The notes under the pieces: generated by a model
Databases searched by the model: none
What the model saw: only the letters and a program-made list of their open reading frames with translations
What the model was told of the DNA's origin: nothing
Translations under genes and position numbers: made by a program
Part shown: positions 9,784 through 22,581 of the stretch, one piece after another
Layout of the letters: each line of letters opens with the position of its first letter
Position numbering within the stretch: the first letter of the stretch is position 1
From: Diphasiastrum complanatum
Lineage: Eukaryota; Streptophyta; Lycopodiopsida; Lycopodiales; Lycopodiaceae
Reading direction: 5' to 3'
Length of the DNA stretch: 64,000 bases
Assembly (NCBI GenBank): GCA_029204225.1
Contig: MU832127.1
Location: 1-64,000, forward strand

Positions 9784-12700
9784 TTCTTCCCTCCTTAAAC
9801 TATTTCTATCCTTAGAAACTCTCTAAACAGGAAAGAATAACAGGAACAGTTCTTTTAACTTTAAATATCAACCTAGAAAATCATTATTCTTAGTTAAACT
9901 TTCACTTCAAACAAGTACTCAGAGATAATCCTATTTCCAAGTGATAATATCTACACTGGAGTACAACTCAGGTTTGAAAAAGTACACTAAACGATAAATT
10001 TTCCCAACTAGGAAATATTCACCATAAGCTAGTAACATCACCTTCATGTAAAATATTTACATGAAACACTGGGTGAAATAACCTAACTTAGAGATTAAAG
10101 TTAAAGAAATAATAAAATAATTATAATTACAATATGAAATTATCCACAACTCTGACAAATAATTCATAAGCTTTCAAGTACAAATATCTTTAGAATCCAA
10201 TTCTAAGATATGATAATTCATTCAACTAGAATCTCTAGGAGAATCATTAAGATATAGAATGATTTTAACTCAACTCTGAGTATCCCAAATATTCTTTTGA
10301 GTTAAATGCTCCTGTTTTCAGCACCAAATGCAAGAAAAATAGCATTCATTCATCTTAATAAACTTGTTTGTCTCCTAAGATAACTAGAGATCCAATTCAA
10401 ATGAAGAACTATACTCAAGCATCCGACCATAAATTGTAGTAGAATAACATCCACTAGATAATTTCAATTCTCCACAGATAAAATACTTATCTTTGTGAGA
10501 ATATCTGTGAGATCCATAGGTCCTCAAATACTACACTGGAGTAGAGAGATTCAAATACAATGATTTGAATTCTTACTCAAATAATAGATCAAGAATTAAT
10601 CATCACACTTAAGAATTGACACCATTCTTTATAATCCTCTCACAATAATTAAGTATTTATTTATGATCCGTCAATCATAAATATTTAGATTCGTATGATT
10701 CGTCAATCATAACTTTCTGGAATCCAAAGCCATACTTAACCATTTATAAGATACTGGAGTATATGTTCCACATAACTCAGGAAAAGTAGGAATCATTCCA
10801 AAATCTTTTCCATTAAGAAAATATTGGATTTAGGAATACCTTTAAAACATGATTCTTTAACTGAAGTGCAAGATTCAAGTTCTATAAGCAACTGGTAATT
10901 AAAGACTAAACACATACCAAAATGACAATCATCTTCAACCACAAAAACTTTAGATTACATTCCAAAATCACATCTAGATACCCAAAGTCCTGCTGAATAT
11001 CAATTCAGTTATTATTCTTGGATTCATTATGATTCGTTATCCATTTGAGCTCTCTGGAATATAATCACTAATGAGTTGAGCCCTTCCTTAACTAAGGAAT
11101 ACTCTATTCACTAATCATGCGTCTTACAAGCAATATGATAAAAAAACCACCAAATTCTGGTGAATCCACATCACACTGATCGTTTTACCAATTAACTTCA
11201 TCCTGGAGTAATCAACTACTCAAGTTAATTGCCAATGATTCAAAAATCTCAAATGTCTAGATGAAGAATTCAATTATACTAGTATAACACCACATTTAGA
11301 TCCTTACCCAAATCATTTATAAGTTAATCCATAAATCTTCTATACAAAGATTTGTTAACTCTTCAAGTATCTGTCAAAACAATACTTGATCATATATTCA
11401 TGTTTACCGACTAGGTTAAGTGCACCAAATAACCTTAGTAACTAGGATTACACAGTAGATTCATACAAGATTAATCGTGTACATATGAGAATAATCTCAC
11501 TATGACCCAGTACATAAATACATTTTTATCTGTCAGATTCCTCCAGAACCCACATATGTTACTCACATATCTCACTGAGATCTTGTAACTCAGCTACAAA
11601 ATATTTTCTATTTCTCATGAGTAAATAACATATTCGTGAAATCTCTGAGATGAAAAAAATTCACTCTCGGCAGTTTTCCAATCCCACTTACTTCAAATTA
11701 CATAATTTCTCCCACCGATTAACCCCTCTCTGATCCTAGTACTTAAACTAAGATTAGGTTGATCCAATATAGAACTCTCAGATTTAATTTTTTTATCAAA
11801 CTTTCTTCTATTCCAATCAAAATGGAATTAGTAACCTTTGACCTTTTATTGTACTACTTATAGATAATGATTCAAATATCAAACCTGTTCTAGTTCCAAA
11901 TTGTCCACCTATCCAAACATAGAATATGAAATTGCATGAATGGAAATCCCACCAATAGGATTTCAGTAATTCTTGAACCGTATCCTGTCAGATTTACTAA
12001 CTAGATAAAGAATACTATTGCTACTCATCCAATCTGGTCATTTCATATTGTTTGACAATGTTAATTCAAATTTAACAAGTATCTTGCACAAACGTTCACT
12101 TGATTGATTTCTAGTGATCAACATCGACTCTAAAACTATCAGACAAGTAACTGAATTCAAATTTTAATCAATTTGAAATTCAACAGAAAGAAAAAAAAAA
12201 ATTCAAATTTTAACTTTCAATCTGGGAGTTCAACTCCAAAGTTAAAAAATGACAGCACAGTAAAAACAATAAGGAGTAAAAATTGTCTGTAATTCATTGC
12301 GGTTCCTTTTGTCAATTTTAACTTATCTATCACCGGGAAGTAATTTAGACTTAGTGAAAACACTGTGATCAATTCTGACTGATAAAATCAATTTAATCAA
12401 TTCACTAATTTAAACTGATTCCATAGATAGCGAGAAAAATGATCGTTTTCACGTAAACTTCAGTTTTACAGAATTTGTCAACCATTAATACTGATTTGTG
12501 ACCCAACTGTCAGAGCACATGCGTATGACCACTCAAATCGATTGTTAATCCTTCATGCATGTCAGAATCACTCTAAGAATCAGCATGCAACTAATCCATG
12601 CAAACACAGTACTATAAATTAGGGAAATGACTGGCATGCAATCAAAACAATTCCACATTTTGCAAATTTTACTCACAAAACTACAAAACTTCAGATGATC
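9784..12700 (-). mobile_element. Internal region of a non-coding LTR-type element (LARD-like), copy 1
   Basis: About 2.9 kb of AT-rich sequence with no credible open frame. It is nearly collinear with 61320-64000 and, more distantly, with 47735-49785. It contains recurrent ACTGGAGTA nonamers (9718, 9955, 10535, 10753, and CCTGGAGTA at 11202). It also holds two ATGATyCGTCAATCAT hairpin-like motifs near 10660-10715. Large retrotransposon derivatives lacking gag-pol are known in plants; assignment to that class is inference from the polypurine tract and LTR-like end. Confidence 0.6.
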
Positions 12701-12832
12701 ATAACTTTGGCTACAGGACACCAAATTGGGTGCTTAAAAAAAAAGCATTTATGGGCAGCTCACCTCATGGTGCCATGCCCGAGCGTGACGGGTAGCATGA
12801 GCTACCCAGAAACCCAAATTCTTTTAGTATAT

Positions 12833-14741
12833 ATAGATAATATAGTGTCCTAAAGTCATTTTTTCATTTTTGATGAAGAAAAAGCACGAAAAAAGAGAGT
12901 CCACTATCTTGTGTGACTCCTTTTTTTCAGAATTTATTACATGTACTTTCCGTATATATGCAAGGTGCATATAAAAAAAAAAACTTCAATGACCTTCCAC
13001 CTCGAAGGTTCAAAAGTTTTCACGCCGCGGAAGATCATTTTCTCACCCATTCCAACCTGAGAAGTGCCTTTCCTCGGGGTACAGCCCTTGGCCAAAAGTC
13101 CTTCCTCTCGAAATGGCCTCGGAGGGAACTACATATATTTACTGTAAAAATTTTAAGATTTAGAGTGAGAGCCATGCAACTCTCTAAAACAAGAATGTTG
13201 ATGCCCTATCATACCAGAAATATTACAAGAATGCGGAGTCTTTCCAACACTATTTTGGTGAGTTTTCAAAAAAAAAAAGCAAAAAAATGGTTGAGAGGTT
13301 GATCACGACACAAGGCTTTCGTGTGACTTTGACCAACGATGGTATGTACTTCGTAATTATTCTTTATAAATTTTTTGTAATTAGAGTCTTTTGTCAATGA
13401 ATATTCCAAGGTTCTTATATTATCATAGCTATAGGGCTTGGTATTCTACATTATTGAATCAGATGCTAATTAGATCATGAATATATGCTTATCAAGACAT
13501 CTATCAACAAAAAGAGCCATATATCCAAGTGAAAATCAAAATGCAATAATACACTATATAGTAATATTATGATCAACTGTACTCATCATCACACAACATA
13601 TTTTTGTGTCATGCTAATTATAAAATAAATAAGTAGAGCAATTAAATATAATTACCAGTATAGTAAGTTGCAGTACATTAATATTTTGTATAATTTATTC
13701 ATCGTCTGAAGTTGCATCAATGTCGTGGATATCATTTGTTACAATATGACTGTGTGACAAATTCGCCAAACTAAATGAGTCTATTTGTACCTCTATCCAT
13801 AGATGATCCCCTATGACTTTCTTAATAATAAGAGGCTTTTTGATGGTTGATGACAATGCTGATTACGAGATAAATGATATGATCGAGTTGGACGTGTATC
13901 ATGCGATGTCAAATCATCGGATTATGATGCATCATGATTGATAAAATCATAATTTTCTTGATTATGAAAAAAATGCAGCAGCAGCATCGAAGTCCTCCGG
14001 CACATTCGGAGATGTATCATCATCATTTGTATCTTGTTTAGGTACAATTGACCGCATGCCTTGCACGACATCTCCATCCTCAAAAATTCTTTTATTACGA
14101 AGAGTAGCTTGAATTACATATCACCATATGGGATCTGAGAGGTCGGAATGAAAGACCACCTATAATTATTAGCATAAATAGTACTGATTTAGTATGAATA
14201 TCCATGCTAAGAAACCTTGAGCTCTATAGAAGATCAATTAATTAGCGCAAAAAGAGCACATTGCTCATGACAACATGAGCACATTTATGTACCGGCTCGC
14301 ATTGTTGAGAAAAACAAATGTATCACTCTGGTCTTGTCCAAAGCTCGGTGGAGTCAATGGCAAAATAGCTGCTCTCATATTCCCTCACACTCGCATTAGG
14401 ACCATTACAAATAACTTCAAACCATTCTACATCAAATATAAAAAATTCAATTACCAAAATTTAACTTCCAATATATCATGAGTTGTCTCACAATATTCAA
14501 GTTGAGAAGAGATTAGATTGGTAGTCATGCTCGCTCGACTCTCTTGAGTAACATTTGCCATGACCCCATAATCAGTCCTACTTTTATCAATGCACTCCGC
14601 ACAAAATTTTGTCCATGTGTCCACGATGCAATGTATTAATTTTTGTACTATATAAAAAAAAACCCACATCTATTATTGAAATTAAATAAATTTTGATTGA
14701 TGACATGTGCATACCAATAGTTGTGTTGTTAAAATTTGTAG
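12833..14741. repeat. 1.9-kb dispersed repeat, copy A
   Basis: This is a direct repeat of 28183-30037. Both copies start at ATATAGATAATATAGTGTCC and end at GTTGTGTTGTTAAAATT. Several small insertions and deletions and many substitutions separate them. No terminal inverted repeats or coding domain are recognised. A conserved minus-strand frame of about 72 codons (see 14451) is the only coding hint. Confidence 0.85.
14451..14669 (-). CDS. Short conserved open frame inside the 1.9-kb repeat
   Basis: The 72-codon frame differs from its partner at 29752-29970 mainly at both ends. The central 60 residues, including TKFCAECIDKSR and ANVTQESRASMTTNL, are almost identical. A pyrimidine-poor acceptor-like TATATAG precedes it, so it could be one exon of a decayed transposase. 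I do not recognise the family. Conservation may simply reflect the youth of the duplication. Confidence 0.25.
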   Translation of the reverse strand: MWVFFYIVQKLIHCIVDTWTKFCAECIDKSRTDYGVMANVTQESRASMTTNLISSQLEYCETTHDILEVKFW

Positions 14742-14917
14742 AAAGCAAACTGACAATTTCTTTCTATGATGTGTGTATGTCCGACATGGGAAATGTTGTG
14801 TTGCAAAGTGGAAAACAACATGCATACTTGCTTGGCTGACATATTGGAGAGAGCCCAAGCCTAGAGAACCTTATAAACAGAAGTACCTCCAGAAAGGCAA
14901 ACAAACCCACAGTTGTC

Positions 14918-15429
14918 GTGAGAACTATGAATGAGGTGGTGAGTGGTACAATAATGCATCGACAGCCACCAATTTTGGGAGGCAGAGAGACTGTTCACAA
15001 GAAGAGAACTTCAATTGTTGTTGAAGATGGCGAAGAAGGAAGCCACAGGCCAGAGTTCAACGTAAACAACGTCGATAGCAGAAACAAGGGGCGTCCTAGC
15101 TTGATGTATCTGTTATGTCCAACAATAGGAGTGAAATGGATGTTGGTGGTTCTCTCAACTTTCAAAAGTCAATTCCTAGCATCAATAAGATTGATAGATC
15201 TTATGCAAAGTCTAAAGAGCTTCCTTATGCTAGATCTAGGTTGAGATCTAATGAGCTTCTTGGAGATACTTATTGTTGTGCTAACTTGGCAACTTTTGGT
15301 GAATCTATGATCAATGTTTTGGATCCATTGGATCTTGAAGATGGACTAGTGCTACCTACTAGTCAAATGGAGTCATGTGGTGCTAAAAAAGAGAAAATTC
15401 AAGAGAATCTAGTCAGGATGAGAGTTTAA
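14918..15429 (+). pseudogene. Unassigned degraded open frames
   Basis: Two overlapping plus-strand frames (14918-15244 and 15115-15429) look like one protein with a frame change near 15120. The first part is basic and polar; the second includes NELLGDTYCCANLATFGES and an acidic LDLEDG segment. No family is recognised. The position upstream of a copia fragment makes a retroelement gag remnant possible. Confidence 0.25.
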
Positions 15430-15666
15430 GAGCCTTTTTGGAAATGCATGAACAAAGAGATACATTCACTAAGCTCTTTCCAACAACACCTCTAGACACT
15501 TATCAAAGTCAACTGCATCCATCATTTATTGCCTTATAAAGAAATAACATTAGCATATCCCCAAGCGCATGGATTTGAGATGGGCATGTAGAGAATCTAT
15601 TGGGAGTAGAAACATAAGCCAATCTAGGTGCACAGGATGGATGTGATGGAGGTACCTCAGAACAAA

Positions 15667-16236
15667 TGTCCTACTAAAGGTCTCTCAAACAAAACACCAT
15701 TCAAAGTTTGGACAAGCTCAACTTCTAGAGTGTAAAATGCATTTTCATCAACTACACTACTTCAGATCAAGCCTACAAGTTGTTCGATCCCATCGAGTCA
15801 AAGATATTCACTAGCCGGGATGTCATCTTCATCGAAGATCAGTTTTAAGACCTCAAAGGAAAAGGCAGTCACCATGTAGCCGACCTGTCAGATTGTCCTG
15901 ACATATAAAACTTTCCAGTTCCTCAGTCGACTATTCCCATTGAAGGTCCAAGCTCTTCTACTTTTGACAAACAACAAATCAATGACGAATCAGAAGATGA
16001 TGATGTTGCAGCTCAACAACTACAATATAATGGAAATGATCAACTTCCTCTATCACCCAATAGATCTTCAAGAGCAAGCAAACCACCTAACCGGTATATC
16101 GGCGAGTCTGCAACCTACCTTGTTCAGGAACCAACGTCTGTCCAAGCGGCACTTTGTCAGCCTGATTTAGATTTTTGGAAAGAAGCTATGGATAAAGAGC
16201 ATTAATCTCTTATCAAGAATCAGACATGGATAATTG
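15667..16236 (+). pseudogene. Ty1/copia fragment (integrase C-terminal region to start of reverse transcriptase)
   Basis: Collinear at the nucleotide level with 54005-54400 of the copia element downstream (TTTGGACAAGCTC, GATATTCACTAG, GACCTCAAAGG). It continues past that copy's deletion into the segment before reverse transcriptase. Stop codons and frame changes break it. It ends near 16236 in the DFWKEAMDKEH-like start of the RT domain. Confidence 0.7.
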
Positions 16237-16644
16237 TCGAATTATCCAATTTTGCTCCACCCCACCTGATGTGCAAGCCCTTGATTATCACCACTCTGGC
16301 ATGATTTGCCTAATCAATGGGGAGATTTTGGTGGAGCATCATATTCACATTGCCTTTTGGGCAATCTAAAGAACCCTTTAAATAGCTGTGTGAAGTGCCT
16401 TGCTTGGATACAAGGCCAAGGAAAATATCATAATGAACATATGATACCCAACTCTTCAAAAGGAACTCTTGCCCCCTATTTTTTCGAGGTGAGAAGACAT
16501 TCGAATGAGATCACACAACAAATGATGTGGTTCTGTAATGATAATTGCACACATGCATCAGATTCAGACAAAAGCATATTCCAAAAGCCAGCCAAGACCC
16601 CCAATGTAAGGCCAATAATTGAGGGAACAAAACTAACTTAACAA
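16237..16644. other. Unassigned stretch
   Basis: Contains an open frame of 111 codons (16306-16641) with no recognisable domain; not called as a gene. Confidence 0.3.
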
Positions 16645-18283
<1,639 letters not shown>

Positions 18284-18630
18284 ACAAGAAAAATGAGACA
18301 TGTTCCTATATAGGAAAAAAAGAAAGTTTCCCTAGATTAAAATGAACTAAACTAGGGAATTTCCATACTAGGAAAAGTGGTTCTTTTCCTAGAAAGCAAA
18401 TCTAGGAAAAATGCACATTTTACCTATGCAGGGAAAATCATCTAGGAAAAAATTCCCTAGACGATTATCCCTATATAGGAAAAAAATTAGTGCCACTTTT
18501 CCTAGTATGGAAATTCCCTAGTTGTGCTCATTTGAATCCAATGAAATTTATAGGAAAACTTTCCTATCTACCATTGTGCTCATTTGAATCTAGGGAAATT
18601 TATAGGAAAATTTTTACTAGCTAAACACAT
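18284..18630. mobile_element. CACTA-type terminus with subterminal TAGGAAA repeat cluster
   Basis: The stretch starts CCACAAGAAAAATGAG, close to the CACTACAAGAAAA ends of plant CACTA elements. About a dozen copies of TAGGAAA/TTTCCTA follow in both orientations, including two CCTATATAGG palindromes and a perfect 31-bp inverted pair (18350-18380 with 18493-18523). Subterminal repeats of this sort bind the accessory protein TNPA in En/Spm. It lies downstream of the minus-strand transposon genes, so it would be the element's 3' end. The matching 5' terminus was not found. Confidence 0.65.
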
Positions 18631-19814
18631 TTACCAACTAAACACTTTATGCTCATTCCAACCAAAAATGAGTTCCACTCCATATATAAAGTAGGATACT
18701 CAAATATATAGCAGGATACTCTCCAAAAATACATGAGACTAATGGCACATCAATGAGAAAAGCCTAGAAACATTAAACAAACTACAAGCTCCATTGACCA
18801 CAGATTCGGCTGGTTATCTTATATTCTCAGCAATAAATCAGTTGATGTCAGTAAAAACCCGTGAATTTACTTGACTTTCAAAACATGTAAAGATAAGATC
18901 TAACTTCGGCATGATATTGACGTTGTATGAGGTATATCCCATCCTCCTTGCTGATATGCGATTGCATTGATTGCTTTATTAAAAGGGTATAGGAACCAAA
19001 CACTGGGCTGGGCCTATCGAATCTTTGAGCAATGAGCTAACAACATCAGGTCTAGAGTGTTTCAATATTGCCCAAAAAAACAACAAAGATCTGTACAATA
19101 AGTAGCAAAACTAAAATTGAGATCCGAAATGGTATTGAAAAGTTTATTGTACGAAATTTTATTTCAGCTTTATTGAATATGATTCACCTGTCACTTTTTT
19201 TAGCATAGCAAGAATAGAGAAACCTCAAGGATCAGATACTTGTTGAGTCTTGACCATGCGTAGGTGTTGATTGCTTTCAGTAATGGTAGTAGCATCGCTC
19301 ACCTCGACCAAAGCATTCTGAGAACTAGCAAACTCTTACTTAGTAAAGCTACCAACATCAACACACTATAATGCGCACATGTGCTGATCAATCACTCATC
19401 CACCATCAAAAGAGAAATAGAAGCGACAAACTTTTATGATGTTAGAAGTCAGGATTTGTCTCAAATACAAAGGATATAATGTCGTCTATTTTATTGAGAA
19501 AATTTAAGCTACAAACCAAATATTCCACTTCTCAACAACACTATAGACGGTCATTATTTTAGAGGAGTACTAAAGATATAATATAATCTAGAGCATTGAG
19601 AAATTCAATATCAAAGCATAGATTTTCGGTAAAAGATAAAATAGTGCCAAATAGTAATGATCAATCTCTCAATAGATAGGCATGGAGGGCTTAATTCACC
19701 TCCAGGCTTACATCTTTACAAAGCAATAAAAAAAAGAGTAAGATACAAAAAGACTACAACAAATCTTATGAACAGAACCCTCACAAAATAGGTCTAACGA
19801 CAAGCTGGAACACA
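18631..19814. other. Non-coding 3' part of the CACTA element
   Basis: No gene seen between the accessory gene stop and the subterminal repeats. Confidence 0.4.
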
Positions 19815-21911
19815 TCACAAAAGGTCTATGTCCTCTACATTCAACCCCCCAGGAGAGTAATTTCGGATCAAAATTTTGTTCTCTCTAATCAAAAATTTTG
19901 CCAAATATGTTATCATATTCGTAATAGAGTGATCACGGCCAGTACTTTTTGCAAATAGAAATCCAGACCTGACAGTTCTAGAGTAGTATACTTTGATATC
20001 TTTATATAATGCAACCACAATGGGGATCGAGAAATACTTCATTAAATTCGTTTCCCCATCTTCTTCTGTCAAATTTTCTAAGTCAGCCACCTACAATAAA
20101 CATAAGACAAAACTTGCATTTGAGTATTATTATTTGCCTTTATTTTGATTTACGGTTTGGGGTTGAAACAGTTCAAACAAGTTTCAGAATGTCAAATTGA
20201 AGCATGCGCAGAAAATCAAAAACATAATGGTGTAGCTATGAATACTTAAGATTCCAAACACATTTTATAAGGCAATAAAACACAACCAAAACATAATGAA
20301 ATTCTCATAAAAACAGTAAAATATACATGTAATTTATGTAAAACACATGAATTTTACTACTTACATGCAAAAGATAGGCAAATCAAATCAATATTGGGAC
20401 AAAAGACTAATTACCTTCATTATTTTTTCTTTGAGAGCTCCATTGACTTCTCTTTTGTTGCATCGATTGCCTTGCAAACTCTCCAAATACTTTGGTGTCA
20501 TCTACAAGGCAATATAACGGATTTGATCAATAGCAAGAAAATAAAAAGTAATTTTCTATAGTTAACATATTCTTTGCATACCTTCCGTTTTCTAGTACTG
20601 CGAATTATCTTGCATGACATCAATTCTAACTTTGTACATGACATCTCATTGTCCTGAAAAAAAAAAGACAAAAAAATGATTTATAACAATTGTATAATTT
20701 ATCTGTGAATTAAGCAAGTTGGATGCGATTATCTTCCCATTGGTAACATGACCTGCAATTGCACTTTTTCCGTGTCCGGGGCCTCGTTGTCAGATGTCCC
20801 ATCCAACAAAGTCATGTATGAAACATGACCTACATGTGGTGTTTCCTTCTTTTGAACATCTGTTTCCTGAAAAGGAACAAAAACAGCAAAAGGCTTACAA
20901 GATTGACATTGCACATTCAACATATTAGACTTAGTGAATATAGAACAATCTCAAACATTTCCGCATACCTCATAATGAAAAAGCTGCATCAATGAGGTTG
21001 GTTGATCAACATTTGCCAAGTCATTTAACTGATAGATAATAATTGACAGCACATTACAAGTTGCATCAAAGAAGTAGAAATTTCAGTTCATACAAAAAAC
21101 CATCGAATACTAGTCAAGAAAAGAAAAAGTTAGAGCTAACCTTCACTCCAAGTTGCACTTTTGTTTTAACATTGGTCAACAAAATGGGCTCATTTTCAGC
21201 AACCTAAAATGACAATAATTTAATCAGCATAGTCATGCAAATATTATACTTATGTTAATTGCAAAGGAAGAGTTGTATTGAAAACCTTCTCACCTGCCCA
21301 TCATCAAGACCCAATGCGTCTCCCGGAGTGCTGCCTATGGAGCTCTTTCGCCTGGAGTACTTCCTCCTTGATTGCATGGATGTCAAAATCCAAGCATATA
21401 TATCATCTTTTTTCCAGGTGTATGTGACACTTGGAAAGTGTTTGATTTCCGAGAGCCCTGCCCGAATCAAACCTTTTATTTTATCTTGCATTGCTCTGTT
21501 GTTTCTCAGGTCCAAACTATGTTCCTCCTCTAGCTTTGCGGCTTTCAGCCACTTCCGAACAACACACATATTGGATAGATAAATAGTGTGTTGTTCTTTA
21601 AAATTTCTTTTCAAGTCATGTTTATCATACAATTTTCTTGGGGTCCTGCCAAAAACTTTTGGCACACAAAAAATCTCATCATAAGACGGGATCTCCACCA
21701 TATGTGGGTCAGCCATGGTGGATCGTGCAAGTGGGCCATCCGATCTAGTGGCCTCATTGATTTTATGAAAATCATGACCACTTTCAACGGCACTTGAAGT
21801 GGAGGTGTTCTTTTTGGAAAGGTCCAAAAGTTCTTGAATGACTTTTTTGCCTTGCTCGTTGGACAATAATGAGAGGAGGCCTTGAATATCAACAATTGGC
21901 AAACCTTCCAT
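19815..21911 (-). CDS. Seven-exon CACTA accessory gene (TNPA-like position), family unknown
   Basis: Minus-strand exons: 21911-21294, 21203-21141, 21028-20969, 20866-20753, 20653-20582, 20501-20415 and 20090-19815 (stop). Every junction is GT-AG, every intron is phase 0 and every exon length is a multiple of three, giving about 429 residues. The start chosen is MEGLPIVDIQ at 21911; an in-frame ATG at 22031 would add a hydrophobic stretch that looks non-coding. The N-terminal half has a basic helical region (KHDLKRNFKEQHTIYL, then RKWLKAAKLEEE, and a KYSRRKS cluster) that could bind DNA. The middle is acidic and polar, and the last exon is more conserved-looking. In En/Spm the TNPA exons also lie downstream of TNPD on the same strand, so a DNA-binding accessory role is inferred. 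No stop interrupts the model. No known domain is recognised. Confidence 0.7.
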
Positions 21912-22581
21912 AATAATAATAACCGTGCAAAAAACTGTAAACCTCAATAAGCCAAGACAACAACAACCATTTGCTACTATGACAAGAAAACATAGTGTAC
22001 CTAGATTAATAACGGACGCATAAAAATTCATTAATTAACAACATTGCTTGACAAAAGATTTATCAAGTTTAGGGTTATTGTTGCTCGTTTAAAAACCATG
22101 ATTGAAAACTGCATGAAAGCAACTTTATAACAACAGAATTCAATATGGAACACATACTAAAATAGCAATAAATACATCAGTGTGGTCCACAAACTACTAT
22201 CAAACACATAAACAACTAAAAAACCCTAACGGCTGTTACATGTGCAAATAACACACGTTATCATCAATTGAACATGCTAATCTTACTTGGACAAAGATGT
22301 TGGACACATCTCAATTGTGAAGTCATCTCACTTACTGGGATTATACATATTGCTATATGCATTATCCACAATTACAAGACTGCCACAAAGAAGCAAGGAT
22401 AATCAACAAATTTGTATTGAACTTTAAAAATGACCACAGTATCATATAACTAACGAATCATGGACATTTGCTAAACAATGCTCAAAGGAAATTCTTCAAA
22501 ATCAATATCAAATAAAAGTACAAAACTCTTTTATTGTTCGCTATACCACATCACAGGTATTCGTTTTGAGCTTGCACTTTC
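21912..22581. other. Spacer between CACTA accessory gene and transposase
   Basis: AT-rich and without coding sequence apart from the short N-terminal extension of the accessory frame up to 22031. Confidence 0.4.

Noticed and set aside
12779-12820. Helitron-like hairpin GGGTAGC-ATGA-GCTACCC
   Set aside because: The stem is good, but the sequence 20 bases on is TTTTAGT rather than CTRR, and it abuts another repeat.
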